From: WM-3-3 sp041660045
Lineage (GTDB): Bacteria > Pseudomonadota > Gammaproteobacteria > Methylococcales > Methylomonadaceae
DNA length: 64,000 nt
Assembly (NCBI GenBank): GCA_041660045.1
Contig: JBAZXA010000002.1
Span: forward strand, 248,001 to 312,000
Reading direction: 5' to 3'
The first letter of the stretch is position 1; each line of letters starts with the position of its first letter. Made by a program: the position numbers and the translations under genes. The notes under the pieces are model-generated. The model saw only the letters and a program-made list of their open reading frames with translations, made no database searches and was not told where the DNA came from. Of the stretch, positions 37,689 to 47,444 are shown one piece after another.

Positions 37689-38465
37689 ATGTTTTTAGTT
37701 CCAGATTTTGTAGCTAGATTTTTTCACCGCATGGCATCCCCACCGCATTTCTATGCCATCGTAGATCGGTTGATGCCTTGGCTGATAGCTATTTTTGTAT
37801 TGCTAGTCTTGGCAGGTCTCTATGATGGTCTGTTTTTAGCACCCGCAGATTATCAGCAAGGCGATAGCTACCGGATCATTTTTATTCATGTCCCTAGTGC
37901 TTGGATGTCATTATTTATTTACGTCGTCATGGCCTTAGCCGGAGCTATTGGCTTAGTGTGGCGGATTAAGCTTGCAGAAATTGTAGCTATCAGTAGTGCC
38001 CCAGTAGGTGCCAGTTTTACTTTTATCGCTTTGCTGACAGGATCCTTATGGGGTAAACCCATGTGGGGCACTTGGTGGGTTTGGGATGCACGCTTAACAT
38101 CGGAATTGATACTGCTATTTTTATATTTAGGTGTTATGGGTTTGTACAATGCCATAGACGATAAGCGTGCCGCCTCTAGGGCTGTCGCTATTTTAGCTTT
38201 GGTTGGCGTGGTCAATATCCCTATTATCCATTATTCGGTGGAGTGGTGGAGTACCTTACACCAAGGCCCTACAGTCACCAAAATTGATAAGCCGTCGATT
38301 CATATCAGCATGTTAATCCCACTCTTACTAATGGCGGTGGCATTTAAGTTTTTTTATATAATCGCCATGTTACAACGGGCACAAACCGAACTTTTGCTGC
38401 GCGAACAAAATGCACAATGGGTTAAAGCAATCACAGGGCTAGGTGTAGATGATGAATTGGCATGA
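37689..38465 (+). CDS. ccmC: Haem handling protein CcmC
   Basis: A 258-residue membrane protein that loads haem onto CcmE. The haem-binding tryptophan-rich motif is WGTWWVWDARLTSEL. Other landmarks are FAPADYQQGDSYRI-like FLAPADYQQGDSYRIIFIHVPSA and NIPIIHYSVEWWSTLHQGP. The ATG at 37689 aligns with the E. coli N-terminus. A TTG at 37620 overlapping the preceding gene would add 23 residues that are unlike the family. It overlaps ccmD by 14 nt. Confidence 0.94.
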   Translation: MFLVPDFVARFFHRMASPPHFYAIVDRLMPWLIAIFVLLVLAGLYDGLFLAPADYQQGDSYRIIFIHVPSAWMSLFIYVVMALAGAIGLVWRIKLAEIVAISSAPVGASFTFIALLTGSLWGKPMWGTWWVWDARLTSELILLFLYLGVMGLYNAIDDKRAASRAVAILALVGVVNIPIIHYSVEWWSTLHQGPTVTKIDKPSIHISMLIPLLLMAVAFKFFYIIAMLQRAQTELLLREQNAQWVKAITGLGVDDELA

Positions 38466-38616
38466 GTTTTTTGCAATGGGGGGTTATGCCTTTTATGTTT
38501 GGAGCGCATATGGGGTTACTTTTATTGTATTGTTAATTAATTTCATCTTGCCCGTGTTACAGCGGCACCGGTTTTTTCGGCAACAAGTCTTAAAACAAAA
38601 ACGGCAAAAATCATGA
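38452..38616 (+). CDS. ccmD: Haem exporter protein CcmD
   Basis: A 54-residue protein that is easily missed because of its size. It begins MNWHEFFAMGGYAFYVWSAY and has a single membrane helix (GVTFIVLLINFILPV) followed by a basic cytoplasmic tail rich in Arg, Gln and Lys. That is the CcmD pattern, including the Gly-Gly-Tyr-Ala-x-Tyr-Val-Trp segment. CcmD helps release holo-CcmE from the CcmABCD complex. It overlaps ccmC by 14 nt and ccmE by 4 nt (ATGA). Confidence 0.92.
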   Translation: MNWHEFFAMGGYAFYVWSAYGVTFIVLLINFILPVLQRHRFFRQQVLKQKRQKS

Positions 38617-39056
38617 AGCCAGCTCGAAGACAACGCTTACTTTTAATTGCCTTAATGGTCGCAGGTATCGGCATTGCAGCCGCATTTGCACTGAAATCGT
38701 TTAACGAAAATCTAATGTATTTTTTTTCCACCACGGATGTGGTTGAAGGCAAAGCGCCAAAACAAGCTTTATTCAGAATTGGCGGCATGGTTGTTAAAGG
38801 CAGTGTTAATCGGCCAGACCAGAGTTTATTGGTGCGATTTCAGTTAACGGATTTAAGCCAGGATGTCACTGTTGAATATACTGGCATTTTGCCGGATTTG
38901 TTTAGGGAAGGCCAAGGCATAGTGGCGCGCGGCCGTTTGAATGGGCAAGGTGTTTTTGTCGCGGAAGAAGTCTTGGCCAAACACGATGAAAATTATATGC
39001 CGCCAGAGGTTGCCGGCAGTTTAAAAAAGCAAACTCAAGCAAGCGTAGGTCAATAA
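38613..39056 (+). CDS. ccmE: Cytochrome c maturation haem chaperone CcmE
   Basis: A 147-residue periplasmic haem chaperone anchored by one N-terminal helix (about residues 8-27). The covalent haem ligand is His124 with Tyr128 in AKHDENYMPPEV, the classical HxxxY form. The OB-fold segment includes FRIGGMVVKGSV and VEYTGILPDLFREGQG. It is coupled to ccmD by an ATGA overlap and precedes ccmF by 1 nt. Confidence 0.96.
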   Translation: MKPARRQRLLLIALMVAGIGIAAAFALKSFNENLMYFFSTTDVVEGKAPKQALFRIGGMVVKGSVNRPDQSLLVRFQLTDLSQDVTVEYTGILPDLFREGQGIVARGRLNGQGVFVAEEVLAKHDENYMPPEVAGSLKKQTQASVGQ

Positions 39057-39057
39057 A

Positions 39058-41013
39058 ATGGTGGCAGAATTAGGCCATGTTGCGTTAATTTTAGCGTTAT
39101 GCATGGCTATCGTGTTGGGTACCTTACCAATTATTGGTGCTACGGCTTCAATTAAGGGCTGGATAGCCGTGGCAAGACCGGCTGCATGGGGTTTGCTGCT
39201 GTTTATGGCAATTGCTTACGGTTGCTTAACCTACTGTTTTATCGTGCACGATTTTTCCGTTGCCTATGTGGCGACTAATTCCAATACGGCCTTGCCTTTA
39301 ATTTATTTGATTTCTGGGGTGTGGGGTGCCCATGAAGGCTCTTTGTTATTATGGGCATTAGTCTTGTCATGTTGGGTTGGATTAGTTGCTTTGTTTAGCC
39401 GTGATATTCCAGAGCCAACCGTTGCCCGAATCTTAGGTGTGATGGGTTTAGTCGCAATCGGTTTTATCTTATTCTTATTGCTGACATCCAATCCTTTCGA
39501 ACGTTTATTTCCTGCCCCCGCTGAAGGCCACGATTTAAATCCTTTACTGCAAGACCCTGGCTTAGCTATACATCCGCCTATGCTCTATATGGGTTATGTT
39601 GGTTTTTCAGTAGCCTTTGCTTTCGCTATTGCAGCACTATTGGAAGGCCGCTTAGACTCGGCTTGGGCAAGGTGGTCCAGACCGTGGACTAATATCGCTT
39701 GGATGTTTTTAACCTTAGGCATCGCCTTAGGGAGTTGGTGGGCATATTATGAACTAGGCTGGGGGGGCTGGTGGTTTTGGGATCCGGTTGAAAATGCTTC
39801 GTTTATGCCTTGGCTAGTGGGTACTGCGCTCATCCATTCTTTAGCGGCAACTGAAAAACGCGGCGTTTTTAAAACCTGGACAGTGTTATTGGCCATATTT
39901 GCATTTTCTTTAAGTTTATTAGGCACTTTTCTAGTCCGTTCTGGCGTTTTAACTTCTGTGCATGCGTTTGCAACAGACCCCGCTAGAGGTTTATTTATCC
40001 TAGTATTTTTAGCCATCGTGGTGGGTGGCTCGCTATTGCTTTATGCGGTTAGGGCGCCTTCAGTAAAAAGTAGCGCAAGCTTTGAGTTAGTCTCCAAAGA
40101 GTCAGCGATTTTATTCAATAATGTCTTATTAGTGGTCACTGCGACCAGCATTTTAATTGGGACTCTCTACCCATTAGTTATTGATGCGCTAGGCCTGGGC
40201 AAAATTTCTGTAGGTCCGCCTTATTTTAATACCGTCTTTATACCTTTAATGGCGCCATTGGCTTTGGTTGTGGGCTTAGGCGTACTTTTACGATGGAAGA
40301 AAGATGAACTGGATGCTTTGGCGCTAAAATTACGTTGGCTTATGGCGGCTAGCATAGCGGGTGGTTTATTGTTACCTTTGCTAATGCCTTTTTATTCGTG
40401 GGGTGCCGTACTGGGGACTACCTTGGCGTTTTGGACATTGGCTATATCTGGCTACGCGCTGTATGAGCGGGTTGGCGAACAAGGTTTTACTTGGCAACGG
40501 ATGACTACAATACCAGCTGGCTTTTATGGTATGAGCATTGCCCATATGGGTATCGCGGTATTTATTATAGGTATTACCTTTACCAGCGTTTACAGCGTGG
40601 AAAAGGATGTGCGTATGGCGCCGGGTGATAAGCTGGATATGTCTGGTTATATTTTTGAATTTCACGGTGTTAATAAAACGAGCGGGCCAAATTATGAGGC
40701 GCAGCAGGGGTTTTTAACCGTCAGCCATAATGGCCAGATGATTGCAGAACTGGAGCCTCAAAAACGGATTTACCGGGTAAAGACCATGCCTATGACGGAG
40801 GCGGCCATTGATGCAGGCTTATTAAGAGATCTCTTTGTGGCCATAGGTGAACCCTTGGATAAACAAGGTGGTTGGAGTTTAAGGGTATATTATAAGGCAT
40901 TTATCCGTTGGATATGGTTAGGTGCCGTGTTGATGGCGGCGGGAGGCCTATGCGCTGCTTGTGATAAGCGCTATCGCTTGCTTAGCAAAAAACCTGCATT
41001 AGCGAATGTTTAA
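39058..41013 (+). CDS. ccmF: Cytochrome c haem lyase subunit CcmF
   Basis: A 651-residue integral membrane protein with about fifteen helices. The WWD haem motif is GWGGWWFWDPVENASFMPWL. Conserved landmarks include GVWGAHEGSLLLWAL, AIHPPMLYMGYVGF and RSGVLTSVHAFATDP. CcmF works with CcmH (and CcmI) to attach haem to apocytochrome c in the periplasm. Its stop overlaps the ccmG start by 8 nt. Confidence 0.97.
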   Translation: MVAELGHVALILALCMAIVLGTLPIIGATASIKGWIAVARPAAWGLLLFMAIAYGCLTYCFIVHDFSVAYVATNSNTALPLIYLISGVWGAHEGSLLLWALVLSCWVGLVALFSRDIPEPTVARILGVMGLVAIGFILFLLLTSNPFERLFPAPAEGHDLNPLLQDPGLAIHPPMLYMGYVGFSVAFAFAIAALLEGRLDSAWARWSRPWTNIAWMFLTLGIALGSWWAYYELGWGGWWFWDPVENASFMPWLVGTALIHSLAATEKRGVFKTWTVLLAIFAFSLSLLGTFLVRSGVLTSVHAFATDPARGLFILVFLAIVVGGSLLLYAVRAPSVKSSASFELVSKESAILFNNVLLVVTATSILIGTLYPLVIDALGLGKISVGPPYFNTVFIPLMAPLALVVGLGVLLRWKKDELDALALKLRWLMAASIAGGLLLPLLMPFYSWGAVLGTTLAFWTLAISGYALYERVGEQGFTWQRMTTIPAGFYGMSIAHMGIAVFIIGITFTSVYSVEKDVRMAPGDKLDMSGYIFEFHGVNKTSGPNYEAQQGFLTVSHNGQMIAELEPQKRIYRVKTMPMTEAAIDAGLLRDLFVAIGEPLDKQGGWSLRVYYKAFIRWIWLGAVLMAAGGLCAACDKRYRLLSKKPALANV

Positions 41014-41539
41014 ATATTTACTTCCCTTACTTATTTTTTGTGTTTTGGCGGTATTTTTGGCCTTGGGCTTAAATTTAAATCCGCAAGAAATTCCTTCCCC
41101 GTTGATTGATAAGCCGGCCCCAATATTTTCAGCGCCTAAACTACACGCTTTAGATGAAAAATTAGCGCCAGCCGATTTAAAAGGTAAAGTTTGGTTGTTG
41201 AATGTTTGGGCTTCCTGGTGTGTTTCATGCCGCGCTGAGCATCCAATACTCAATCAGTTAGCCCAACAAAAGGCGGTTATGCTGGTAGGTTTAAATTATA
41301 AGGATGAAATTGACGATGCTAAAAATTGGTTAACCAAGCTGGGTAATCCTTATGATGTCAGCATAGTCGACCAGGATGGCCGAATTGGTATCGATTGGGG
41401 GGTGTACGGCGTACCCGAAACTTTTGTTATCGATAAACAGGGCCTTATCCGTTATAAACATACCGGGCCGATTACGGCAGATGCCATAGCTGGGGTGTTT
41501 CTCCCGCTGATTGCTAAGTTACAAGGTGAAAATCCATGA
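41006..41539 (+). CDS. ccmG: Thiol:disulfide interchange protein CcmG/DsbE
   Basis: A 177-residue membrane-anchored thioredoxin-like reductase. An N-terminal helix (about 5-22) is followed by the active-site motif WASWCVSC (Cys72, Cys75) and by GVYGVPETFVIDKQG containing the cis-proline. It reduces the CxxCH cysteines of apocytochromes or CcmH. It overlaps ccmF by 8 nt and ccmH by 4 nt. Confidence 0.96.
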   Translation: MFKYLLPLLIFCVLAVFLALGLNLNPQEIPSPLIDKPAPIFSAPKLHALDEKLAPADLKGKVWLLNVWASWCVSCRAEHPILNQLAQQKAVMLVGLNYKDEIDDAKNWLTKLGNPYDVSIVDQDGRIGIDWGVYGVPETFVIDKQGLIRYKHTGPITADAIAGVFLPLIAKLQGENP

Positions 41540-41994
41540 AAATAGGGTTCTTGTGCATTATTGTATTAACTGTGAGTACGGCTATTGCTGGTGTTGAGTA
41601 TCGGCAATTTAGCAATGCTGCAGAGCAAAAAACATATGAGAATTTAATTTCTGAACTACGGTGTCTAGTTTGCCAAAATCAAACGATAGCCGATTCTAAT
41701 GCTGATTTGGCTAAAGATTTACGCCAGCAAGTTTTCGAAATGGTTCAACAAGGCAAATCTAAACAAGATATAACCGATTTTATGACGAGCCGGTATGGTG
41801 ATTTTGTTTTGTATAACCCACCCTTTAAAGCAAAGACCGGCATACTTTGGTTGGCGCCGATCATGCTGCTGACCACAGGTTTTTGTGCAGTATTTTTTTT
41901 CGTGCGCAGTAAAGCTAAAACAGCCAGGGTTACATTAGAACCTGAAAGACAACAACAAATGCATCGCTTATTAGAAGAGGAAGATCCAAATTGA
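41536..41994 (+). CDS. ccmH: Cytochrome c maturation protein CcmH (CcmL type)
   Basis: A 152-residue protein with a signal peptide, the active-site motif LRCLVCQNQTI (Cys43, Cys46), and a C-terminal membrane helix (about 100-123). This is the short CcmH/CcmL form with a three-helix fold. The TPR part, which is fused to it in E. coli CcmH, is here encoded separately by the next gene. It acts with CcmF and CcmG on apocytochrome thiols. Confidence 0.95.
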   Translation: MKIGFLCIIVLTVSTAIAGVEYRQFSNAAEQKTYENLISELRCLVCQNQTIADSNADLAKDLRQQVFEMVQQGKSKQDITDFMTSRYGDFVLYNPPFKAKTGILWLAPIMLLTTGFCAVFFFVRSKAKTARVTLEPERQQQMHRLLEEEDPN

Positions 41995-43226
41995 TAATGC
42001 CGTTTTGGATTATTGTAAGTGTGATGATGGTTATTGCTTTAGCTATAATCTTGCCGCCGCTTTGGCGTAGCCGCACGATTAATGGTGGCGATCAGGATCA
42101 ACGGAATATTTTGCTGGCCAAACACCGTTTGGCTGAATTAAAGGAACAATTACAAGCGGGTATGCTCAATCAGCAGCAATATGATGAGCAGGAACTCGAA
42201 TTGGAAGCTAATTTAGCCCATGACTTAGATATCAAACCTGACGTGGTCGTTAACGCCAAACAAGGCCGCTGGATAGTCTATATCATTGCTATTATGTTAC
42301 CGCTGTCTGTGTTGGCGCTATATTCGGGTTTGGGTGATTATCCCGCGTTGTCAATCAACCAAGCCGACATGAATAAAGAAGAGTTGGAATTGGCAGAAAT
42401 TAACCGTATGGTTGAGGGCTTGGCGCAGCATCTACAAACACAGCCGGATGATGCGCAAGGTTGGTTAATGTTAGGCCGCTCGTATAAATATTTAAAACGC
42501 TATCCACAAGCTGTTAGGGCATTAACTCGAGCCTATGAATTATTGCCAGGGCAAGCAGAAGTAGCTTTGTTATATGCCGACGTATTAGCCTCTAGCCAAG
42601 ATGGTAATCTTGCGGGTAAACCCACAGAGTTAATTTTTAAAGCCTTATCCATAGAACCTCAAAATCCACAGGCACTTTGGGTGGCAGGCCTTGCCAAAGT
42701 ACAAGCCGGTGAACTAGCAGCCGCAGCACAGTTGTGGCAACAGTTGCTGACTTTATTACCCGCTGGTTCCGAAGCGCAGCAGGAAGTTAAGGATATTTTG
42801 GCGAAAATGGCGCTTAAAAATCCTGAGCTAAAAATTAATATTGAAGCAAGTAACGAAACAACGGCTAACACAGTATCTGTAAACCCTGTCCAGGCTGAAA
42901 TTACTTTAGCAAACGATTTGCAATCAGCAGCGCGGCCTGATGACACCGTATTTATCTATGCGCAAGCTTTATCCGGGCCACAAATGCCGTTGGCAATACT
43001 TCGTAAGCAAGTGTCAAATTTACCGCTGACGGTGACGTTGGATGATAGTTTGGCGATGCTGCCTAATATGAAATTGTCCGGTTTTAAACAAGTAAGACTC
43101 ATCGCCAGAGTTTCTAAATCAGGTAATGCTAGCCAGCAGCCGGGTGATTTGATTGGGATAATTGAACCTATAGTTGTCGGTAGCCCGACACGACATAAAA
43201 TTGTGATTGACCATATGGTCAAATAA
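41991..43226 (+). CDS. ccmI: Cytochrome c biogenesis protein CcmI (TPR)
   Basis: A 411-residue apocytochrome-binding subunit. Two N-terminal helices flank a cytoplasmic loop containing LAKHRLAELKEQLQAG, typical of CcmI. TPR repeats (about residues 130-265) include GWLMLGRSYKYLKRYPQAVRAL. The C-terminal domain ends with sequences such as TVFIYAQALSGPQMPLAI. A TTG start at 41991 overlaps the ccmH stop and has AGGA nine nt upstream. The ATG at 41997 is the alternative, with poorer spacing. Confidence 0.93.
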   Translation: MIMPFWIIVSVMMVIALAIILPPLWRSRTINGGDQDQRNILLAKHRLAELKEQLQAGMLNQQQYDEQELELEANLAHDLDIKPDVVVNAKQGRWIVYIIAIMLPLSVLALYSGLGDYPALSINQADMNKEELELAEINRMVEGLAQHLQTQPDDAQGWLMLGRSYKYLKRYPQAVRALTRAYELLPGQAEVALLYADVLASSQDGNLAGKPTELIFKALSIEPQNPQALWVAGLAKVQAGELAAAAQLWQQLLTLLPAGSEAQQEVKDILAKMALKNPELKINIEASNETTANTVSVNPVQAEITLANDLQSAARPDDTVFIYAQALSGPQMPLAILRKQVSNLPLTVTLDDSLAMLPNMKLSGFKQVRLIARVSKSGNASQQPGDLIGIIEPIVVGSPTRHKIVIDHMVK

Positions 43227-43269
43227 TTGCGGAATTCTAACATTAGCAATTATGGGTATAGGCCTAAAA

Positions 43270-44004
43270 ATGCAACAAGATCAAATTTTTCAAAACTTGG
43301 AAGTAACCGAAGATTTTATTTTTGATGCGCGAGTGGCTGCTGTGTTTGATGACATGGTGTCTCGGAGTGTGCCTTTTTATGCGGAAATCCAACGTCTACA
43401 AGCGGATTTAATCGTGTCATTTTTACCGCCACAAGGGGCTGTCGTTTGTGATCTAGGCTGTTCTACGGGCACGACTATAGGCCAAGTTCTGATACATGCA
43501 GATTGCCCCGCATCAGCGACATTTATAGGCTTTGATAATTCTGAGCCGATGTTGGCACAGGCAAAGGCCAAGTTGTTGGGCTTATCTCCGACAGAAAGGT
43601 TTACCCTGGAACTGGCTGATTTAAGTGAGCTGCCTGAATTGCCCAGATGCCATGCAGTGATACTCAATTGGACTTTGCAATTTGTACGCCCAATTGAACG
43701 CGAAGCCCTGCTTAAAACTATCTATGCGGCACTTAATCCAGGTGGCGTGATATTGCTCTCCGAGAAAATCTTAAGTCATGATGCGGGGCTAAACCGGCTA
43801 TTTATCGCGCAATATTTAGACTTTAAAAAATCGCATAGTGGTTATAGTGATGCGGAAAACCAACGCAAACGCGAGGCCTTGGAAAATGTCTTAGTGCCTT
43901 ATCGCTTAGATGAAAATTATTTATTATTGGAACGGGCTGGCTTTAACCGGATTGAAACCTATTTTCGTTGGTTGAACTTTGCTTGTTTGATTGCTATAAA
44001 ATAA
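43270..44004 (+). CDS. cmoA: Carboxy-SAM synthase CmoA
   Basis: A 244-residue class I SAM-binding protein. N-terminal FIFDARVAAVFDDMVSRSVP is the CmoA signature. The SAM loop is VCDLGCSTGTTIGQ. Later landmarks are ILNWTLQFVRP, LNPGGVILLSEK and DFKKSHSGYSDAENQRKREALENVL, all matching E. coli CmoA in order. CmoA makes carboxy-S-adenosylmethionine from prephenate for cmo5U34 modification of tRNA. The partner cmoB is not visible in this window. The start at 43270 gives a length close to E. coli (247); upstream ATGs are possible. Confidence 0.88.
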   Translation: MQQDQIFQNLEVTEDFIFDARVAAVFDDMVSRSVPFYAEIQRLQADLIVSFLPPQGAVVCDLGCSTGTTIGQVLIHADCPASATFIGFDNSEPMLAQAKAKLLGLSPTERFTLELADLSELPELPRCHAVILNWTLQFVRPIEREALLKTIYAALNPGGVILLSEKILSHDAGLNRLFIAQYLDFKKSHSGYSDAENQRKREALENVLVPYRLDENYLLLERAGFNRIETYFRWLNFACLIAIK

Positions 44005-44016
44005 CTTGCTTTGTCT

Positions 44017-44418
44017 ATGGCCGATGAGTTTTTATTTGTCTATGGCACATTAAGGCGCGATTGTGGTCATCAGATGCATGATGCAATGCTTAAGTATTGC
44101 CATTTTTATAGTATGGCATCCATGGCTGGCCAACTTTATGAAGTCAATGGTTATCCCGGGGCTATCATGACAGATGATGGGAGCCGGGTCGTTGGTGAAC
44201 TTTATCGCATTGTGGCGCCGGATAATTTATTTGCGCTGTTGGATGATTACGAGGAATGCTCGCCGCACTATGCAAAACCCCATGAGTTTTGTAGGCTTAA
44301 AATCGCAACTAGCATGCAAACTATGCAATCAGTCATGGCTTGGTGCTATCTTTATAAGGCATCAACTGGGCACCTACGCCGAATCATAACGGGTAATTAC
44401 AGGGATTATTTAGCTTAA
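44017..44418 (+). CDS. Gamma-glutamylcyclotransferase-like (AIG2/YtfP) protein
   Basis: A 133-residue protein of the GGCT-like fold. The N-terminal substrate loop FLFVYGTLRRDCGH and the region ALLDDYEECSP, with a Glu at the catalytic position, are characteristic. Family members cyclise gamma-glutamyl amines to 5-oxoproline, but most bacterial ones are uncharacterised. The ATG at 44017 was chosen over a TTG at 44011. It lies 12 nt after cmoA on the same strand, so co-transcription is likely. Confidence 0.85.
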   Translation: MADEFLFVYGTLRRDCGHQMHDAMLKYCHFYSMASMAGQLYEVNGYPGAIMTDDGSRVVGELYRIVAPDNLFALLDDYEECSPHYAKPHEFCRLKIATSMQTMQSVMAWCYLYKASTGHLRRIITGNYRDYLA

Positions 44419-44478
44419 TGATGGCAAAAATAAGTGTAATTATCGACCACTAAGACTGAACAGAAGTTTGACCCGGTG

Positions 44479-45030
44479 ATGGCTACACTGATTCGATTGT
44501 CGTTGAGATTATTTTTTATCGCCTTATTATGTTTTTTAAGCGCAGAAATACTGCTAATAATGAACATGCTAAGTTTTGCAGAGAGGTTAACCGTAATGGC
44601 AGATTTTCTGCTATTGCTAGCGTTATCCTTATTTGTAATCCTTGGTTTAGTTAGTATTTTAAAATTTAGTTTAAAGGCCTTAATAGACTATTTTTCCTCG
44701 GCACAGCGCTTACAGCGAAAGCTGTTGTTTTTGCAGAACCGTAAAGATACGTTACATAAGCAGCAGTATTTTAAATCTATACAGCTACGTTATTTTAATG
44801 ATTTAAAAAGAAAACATTTGTTAAAGTTGGATAATCGGCGCCAAAGTTTGGCGTTGGCACGGCTTATACAAAAATCTTTAAACGTGCAAAAAAAGCACAT
44901 ACCCACAGCGCTTTTTAAGCAATGGCAGTTAGAGCAGAAACTATATCGTCAGCAGCAAGATATGTTAGGTTTAATACAATTACAGCAAAAAATTACCAAT
45001 TATGAAGCTGATAAAGAATTTAATCGCTAA
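44479..45030 (+). CDS. Hypothetical two-helix membrane protein with coiled coil
   Basis: A 183-residue protein without a recognised family. Two membrane helices (about 8-28 and 40-62) precede a roughly 110-residue basic coiled-coil region rich in Leu, Gln and Lys (QRLQRKLLFLQNRKDTLHKQQ). The charged tail is probably cytoplasmic. It overlaps the next gene by 29 nt, so the two are co-expressed and may form a complex. A GTG at 44476 is an equally possible start. Confidence 0.7.
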   Translation: MATLIRLSLRLFFIALLCFLSAEILLIMNMLSFAERLTVMADFLLLLALSLFVILGLVSILKFSLKALIDYFSSAQRLQRKLLFLQNRKDTLHKQQYFKSIQLRYFNDLKRKHLLKLDNRRQSLALARLIQKSLNVQKKHIPTALFKQWQLEQKLYRQQQDMLGLIQLQQKITNYEADKEFNR

Positions 45031-45538
45031 CATCCTTAAGCTGGTATATAGGGTTAAGGATGAACATTTAACATGGCAACAGAACAACCAACCTAAATTG
45101 GCAACGCTAAGATTGGCTAAAGTCTTAGCTGAAAATGATTTGGCTGCTGAATTAAAAAAACGCGGTACCCAGTTGGAGCACGATATCGCTATGTTAAAAA
45201 CGCAGCATACTGCGGAATTAGCTATGTTTAAGATAAAGTGCCAGCAAGATGTACAAGATTATAAGCAATATTTACAATCGTTAGAGCAGCTCAAGCGCTC
45301 CATAGAGATGGCTTACCAACATTTGCCTGAGTCTGTGGCGTTTGCTATACACCACCACGCAAAATATTTACTTAATAAAATGTGGGAGGCTCAAGCCTTT
45401 GAAGAAAGGATGGCCCATGAAATGCGTTTAATCCAGTTTATGTCAACCGTGCATGAAGATGCACGGTTGTGTTTAGAAGGCAGCAGCCATCCAGATTTAC
45501 CTGAAAAAACCTTGAGTCTTATTCAAAAAGCCGAATAA
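45002..45538 (+). CDS. Hypothetical coiled-coil protein
   Basis: A 178-residue protein with no recognised family and no membrane helix. The central part is a long charged coiled coil (AAELKKRGTQLEHDIAMLKT, KIKCQQDVQDYKQYLQSLEQ). The C-terminal part has aromatic and His-rich helix (HLPESVAFAIHHHAKYLLNKM). Its start lies inside the preceding membrane coiled-coil gene (29-nt overlap). The pairing suggests that it binds the membrane partner. It converges with proS. Confidence 0.7.
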   Translation: MKLIKNLIANILKLVYRVKDEHLTWQQNNQPKLATLRLAKVLAENDLAAELKKRGTQLEHDIAMLKTQHTAELAMFKIKCQQDVQDYKQYLQSLEQLKRSIEMAYQHLPESVAFAIHHHAKYLLNKMWEAQAFEERMAHEMRLIQFMSTVHEDARLCLEGSSHPDLPEKTLSLIQKAE

Positions 45539-45555
45539 AACCAGGTATTGCCAAC

Positions 45556-47292
45556 TTAGTTTGGCAAAGTGGCAGAGTTGGCCAAGATTTGTGCCTTTAA
45601 GAAAGCAATCAATTCAGATGCTGGGATTTCTTGGCTATTGTCTTGTGTTCTAGCTTTGTATTCAACAGTACCGGCATCTAGCCCGCGGTCGCCGAGGACT
45701 ATGCGGTGCGGTATACCTATCAGCTCCATATCTGAAAACATAAAGCCAGCGCGTACTTTGCGGTCATCAAAGAGGACATCTATGCCCGCCTTAAGCAAAT
45801 CTTGATACAAGGTTTCTGCGGCAACTTTTAAGCGTTCCGATTTATGCATGTTCATAGGACATAAAGCTACTTGGAACGGTGCTAAACTGGCGGGCCAAAT
45901 TATGCCCTTGTCATCATGGTTTTGTTCTATGGCAGCGGCAACAACACGTGAGACACCGATACCATAGCAACCCATAATCAAAGTTTGGCTTTTACCTTCT
46001 TCATTTATAATGTCAGCTTTCATCGCTGCGCTATATTTTGTGCCTAATTGGAATATGTGGCCTACTTCTATGCCGCGTGCCAAAGTAAGCTGCCCTGCAC
46101 CATCAGGACTGGGATCACCTTCGACGACAGTGCGTAGATCCTCAATTTGCTTAGGTAAGGGTAAATCACGCTGCCAATTGACATGGCTTAAATGTTGGCC
46201 ATCTTGGTTGGCACCACAAACAAAATCGGCCATTAACACCACGCTACGGTCAGCGATAATCGGTATATCTAAGCCTAACGGTCCGATAGAGCCAGGTTTA
46301 CAATGGCAAGCTTGCTGAATGTCGTCTTCACTGGCGAATTGCAGGGGAGTTGCTATACCTGTAATTTTTTCGGCCTTGATTTCATTAAGCTCGTGGTCGC
46401 CCCTAAGCAATAAGGCTATCAGGCTGCCTTCCTCTTCACCATTGACTATCAGGGTTTTTAAACATTGCTGTGGTGAAATCTTTAAAAAGGCACAAACTTC
46501 TTCAATGCTATGCTGTTCGGGCGTGTCAACCCGGCTGAGGGGATGCGAGGGCGCAAGTCTTGTGCCTTGTGGTGCCAGTGCTTCGGCTGTTTCAACATTG
46601 GCGGCATAATCACTAGCGGTGGAAAATGCGATAGCGTCTTCCCCTGAATCTGCCAAGACATGAAATTCATGTGATACAGCGCCACCTATGGCACCCGAAT
46701 CAGCCACAACGGCACGGTACTTTAGGCCTAAACGTGTAAAAATATTGCTATAAGCGGTATACATGGTGGCATAAGTTTGCTGCAAAGATGCTTGATCCAA
46801 ATGGAACGAATAAGCGTCTTTCATAATGAATTCACGGGACCGCATTATGCCAAAGCGGGGACGGATTTCATCCCGAAATTTGGTTTGGATTTGATAATAA
46901 GTAATGGGTAATTCTTTATAACTTTTTAATTCATTGCGGGCTAAATCAGTAATAATTTCTTCATGAGTTGGGCCTAGGCAAAAATCCCGCTGGTGGCGGT
47001 CTTTTAACCTAGCCAATTCGGGGCCATATTTTTCCCAGCGCCCGGTTTCTTGCCAAAGTTCGGCAGGTTGCAAGGCAGGCATAAGAACTTCAAGGGCACC
47101 GGCTTTTTCCATTTCATCGCGGGTGATTTTTTCTACTTTGCGCAGCACCCGTAAGCCTAAGGGCAGCCAGTTATATAGGCCGGCGGCTAGTTTACGGATG
47201 AGGCCTGCACGAATCATTAACTGATGGCTGGCGATTTCGGCGTCGGCCGGTGTTTCTTTTACGGTGTTTAGAGGAAATTGAGACGTGCGCAT
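45556..47292 (-). CDS. proS: Prolyl-tRNA synthetase
   Basis: A 578-residue class II aminoacyl-tRNA synthetase of the bacterial (long) ProRS type. Motif 1 region is [31 protein letters not shown]. Motif 2 is [25 protein letters not shown]. The editing (INS) domain between motifs 2 and 3 has the YbaK-like stretch [26 protein letters not shown]. Motif 3 is [27 protein letters not shown]. The C-terminal anticodon-binding domain is complete. It is a single gene. Confidence 0.97.
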   Translation of the reverse strand: MRTSQFPLNTVKETPADAEIASHQLMIRAGLIRKLAAGLYNWLPLGLRVLRKVEKITRDEMEKAGALEVLMPALQPAELWQETGRWEKYGPELARLKDRHQRDFCLGPTHEEIITDLARNELKSYKELPITYYQIQTKFRDEIRPRFGIMRSREFIMKDAYSFHLDQASLQQTYATMYTAYSNIFTRLGLKYRAVVADSGAIGGAVSHEFHVLADSGEDAIAFSTASDYAANVETAEALAPQGTRLAPSHPLSRVDTPEQHSIEEVCAFLKISPQQCLKTLIVNGEEEGSLIALLLRGDHELNEIKAEKITGIATPLQFASEDDIQQACHCKPGSIGPLGLDIPIIADRSVVLMADFVCGANQDGQHLSHVNWQRDLPLPKQIEDLRTVVEGDPSPDGAGQLTLARGIEVGHIFQLGTKYSAAMKADIINEEGKSQTLIMGCYGIGVSRVVAAAIEQNHDDKGIIWPASLAPFQVALCPMNMHKSERLKVAAETLYQDLLKAGIDVLFDDRKVRAGFMFSDMELIGIPHRIVLGDRGLDAGTVEYKARTQDNSQEIPASELIAFLKAQILANSATLPN

Positions 47293-47444
47293 GGTGTGTG
47301 GTTAATTACTAAAAAAGGTTATTTTAGCGGCTTATCACGTTTTTAGTCATCTATTACACATTCAAATTATGTGCATGTTATATTAATCTATACCAATATT
47401 TGCAATGCTTATCTGTGGGATTAATAGAGCAAGCTAAAACTTTC

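Noticed and set aside
45548..45567. TTGCCAA/TTGGCAA hairpin at the proS end as a terminator
   Set aside because: The stem is only 7 bp, contains the proS stop codon in its loop and has no T-run.
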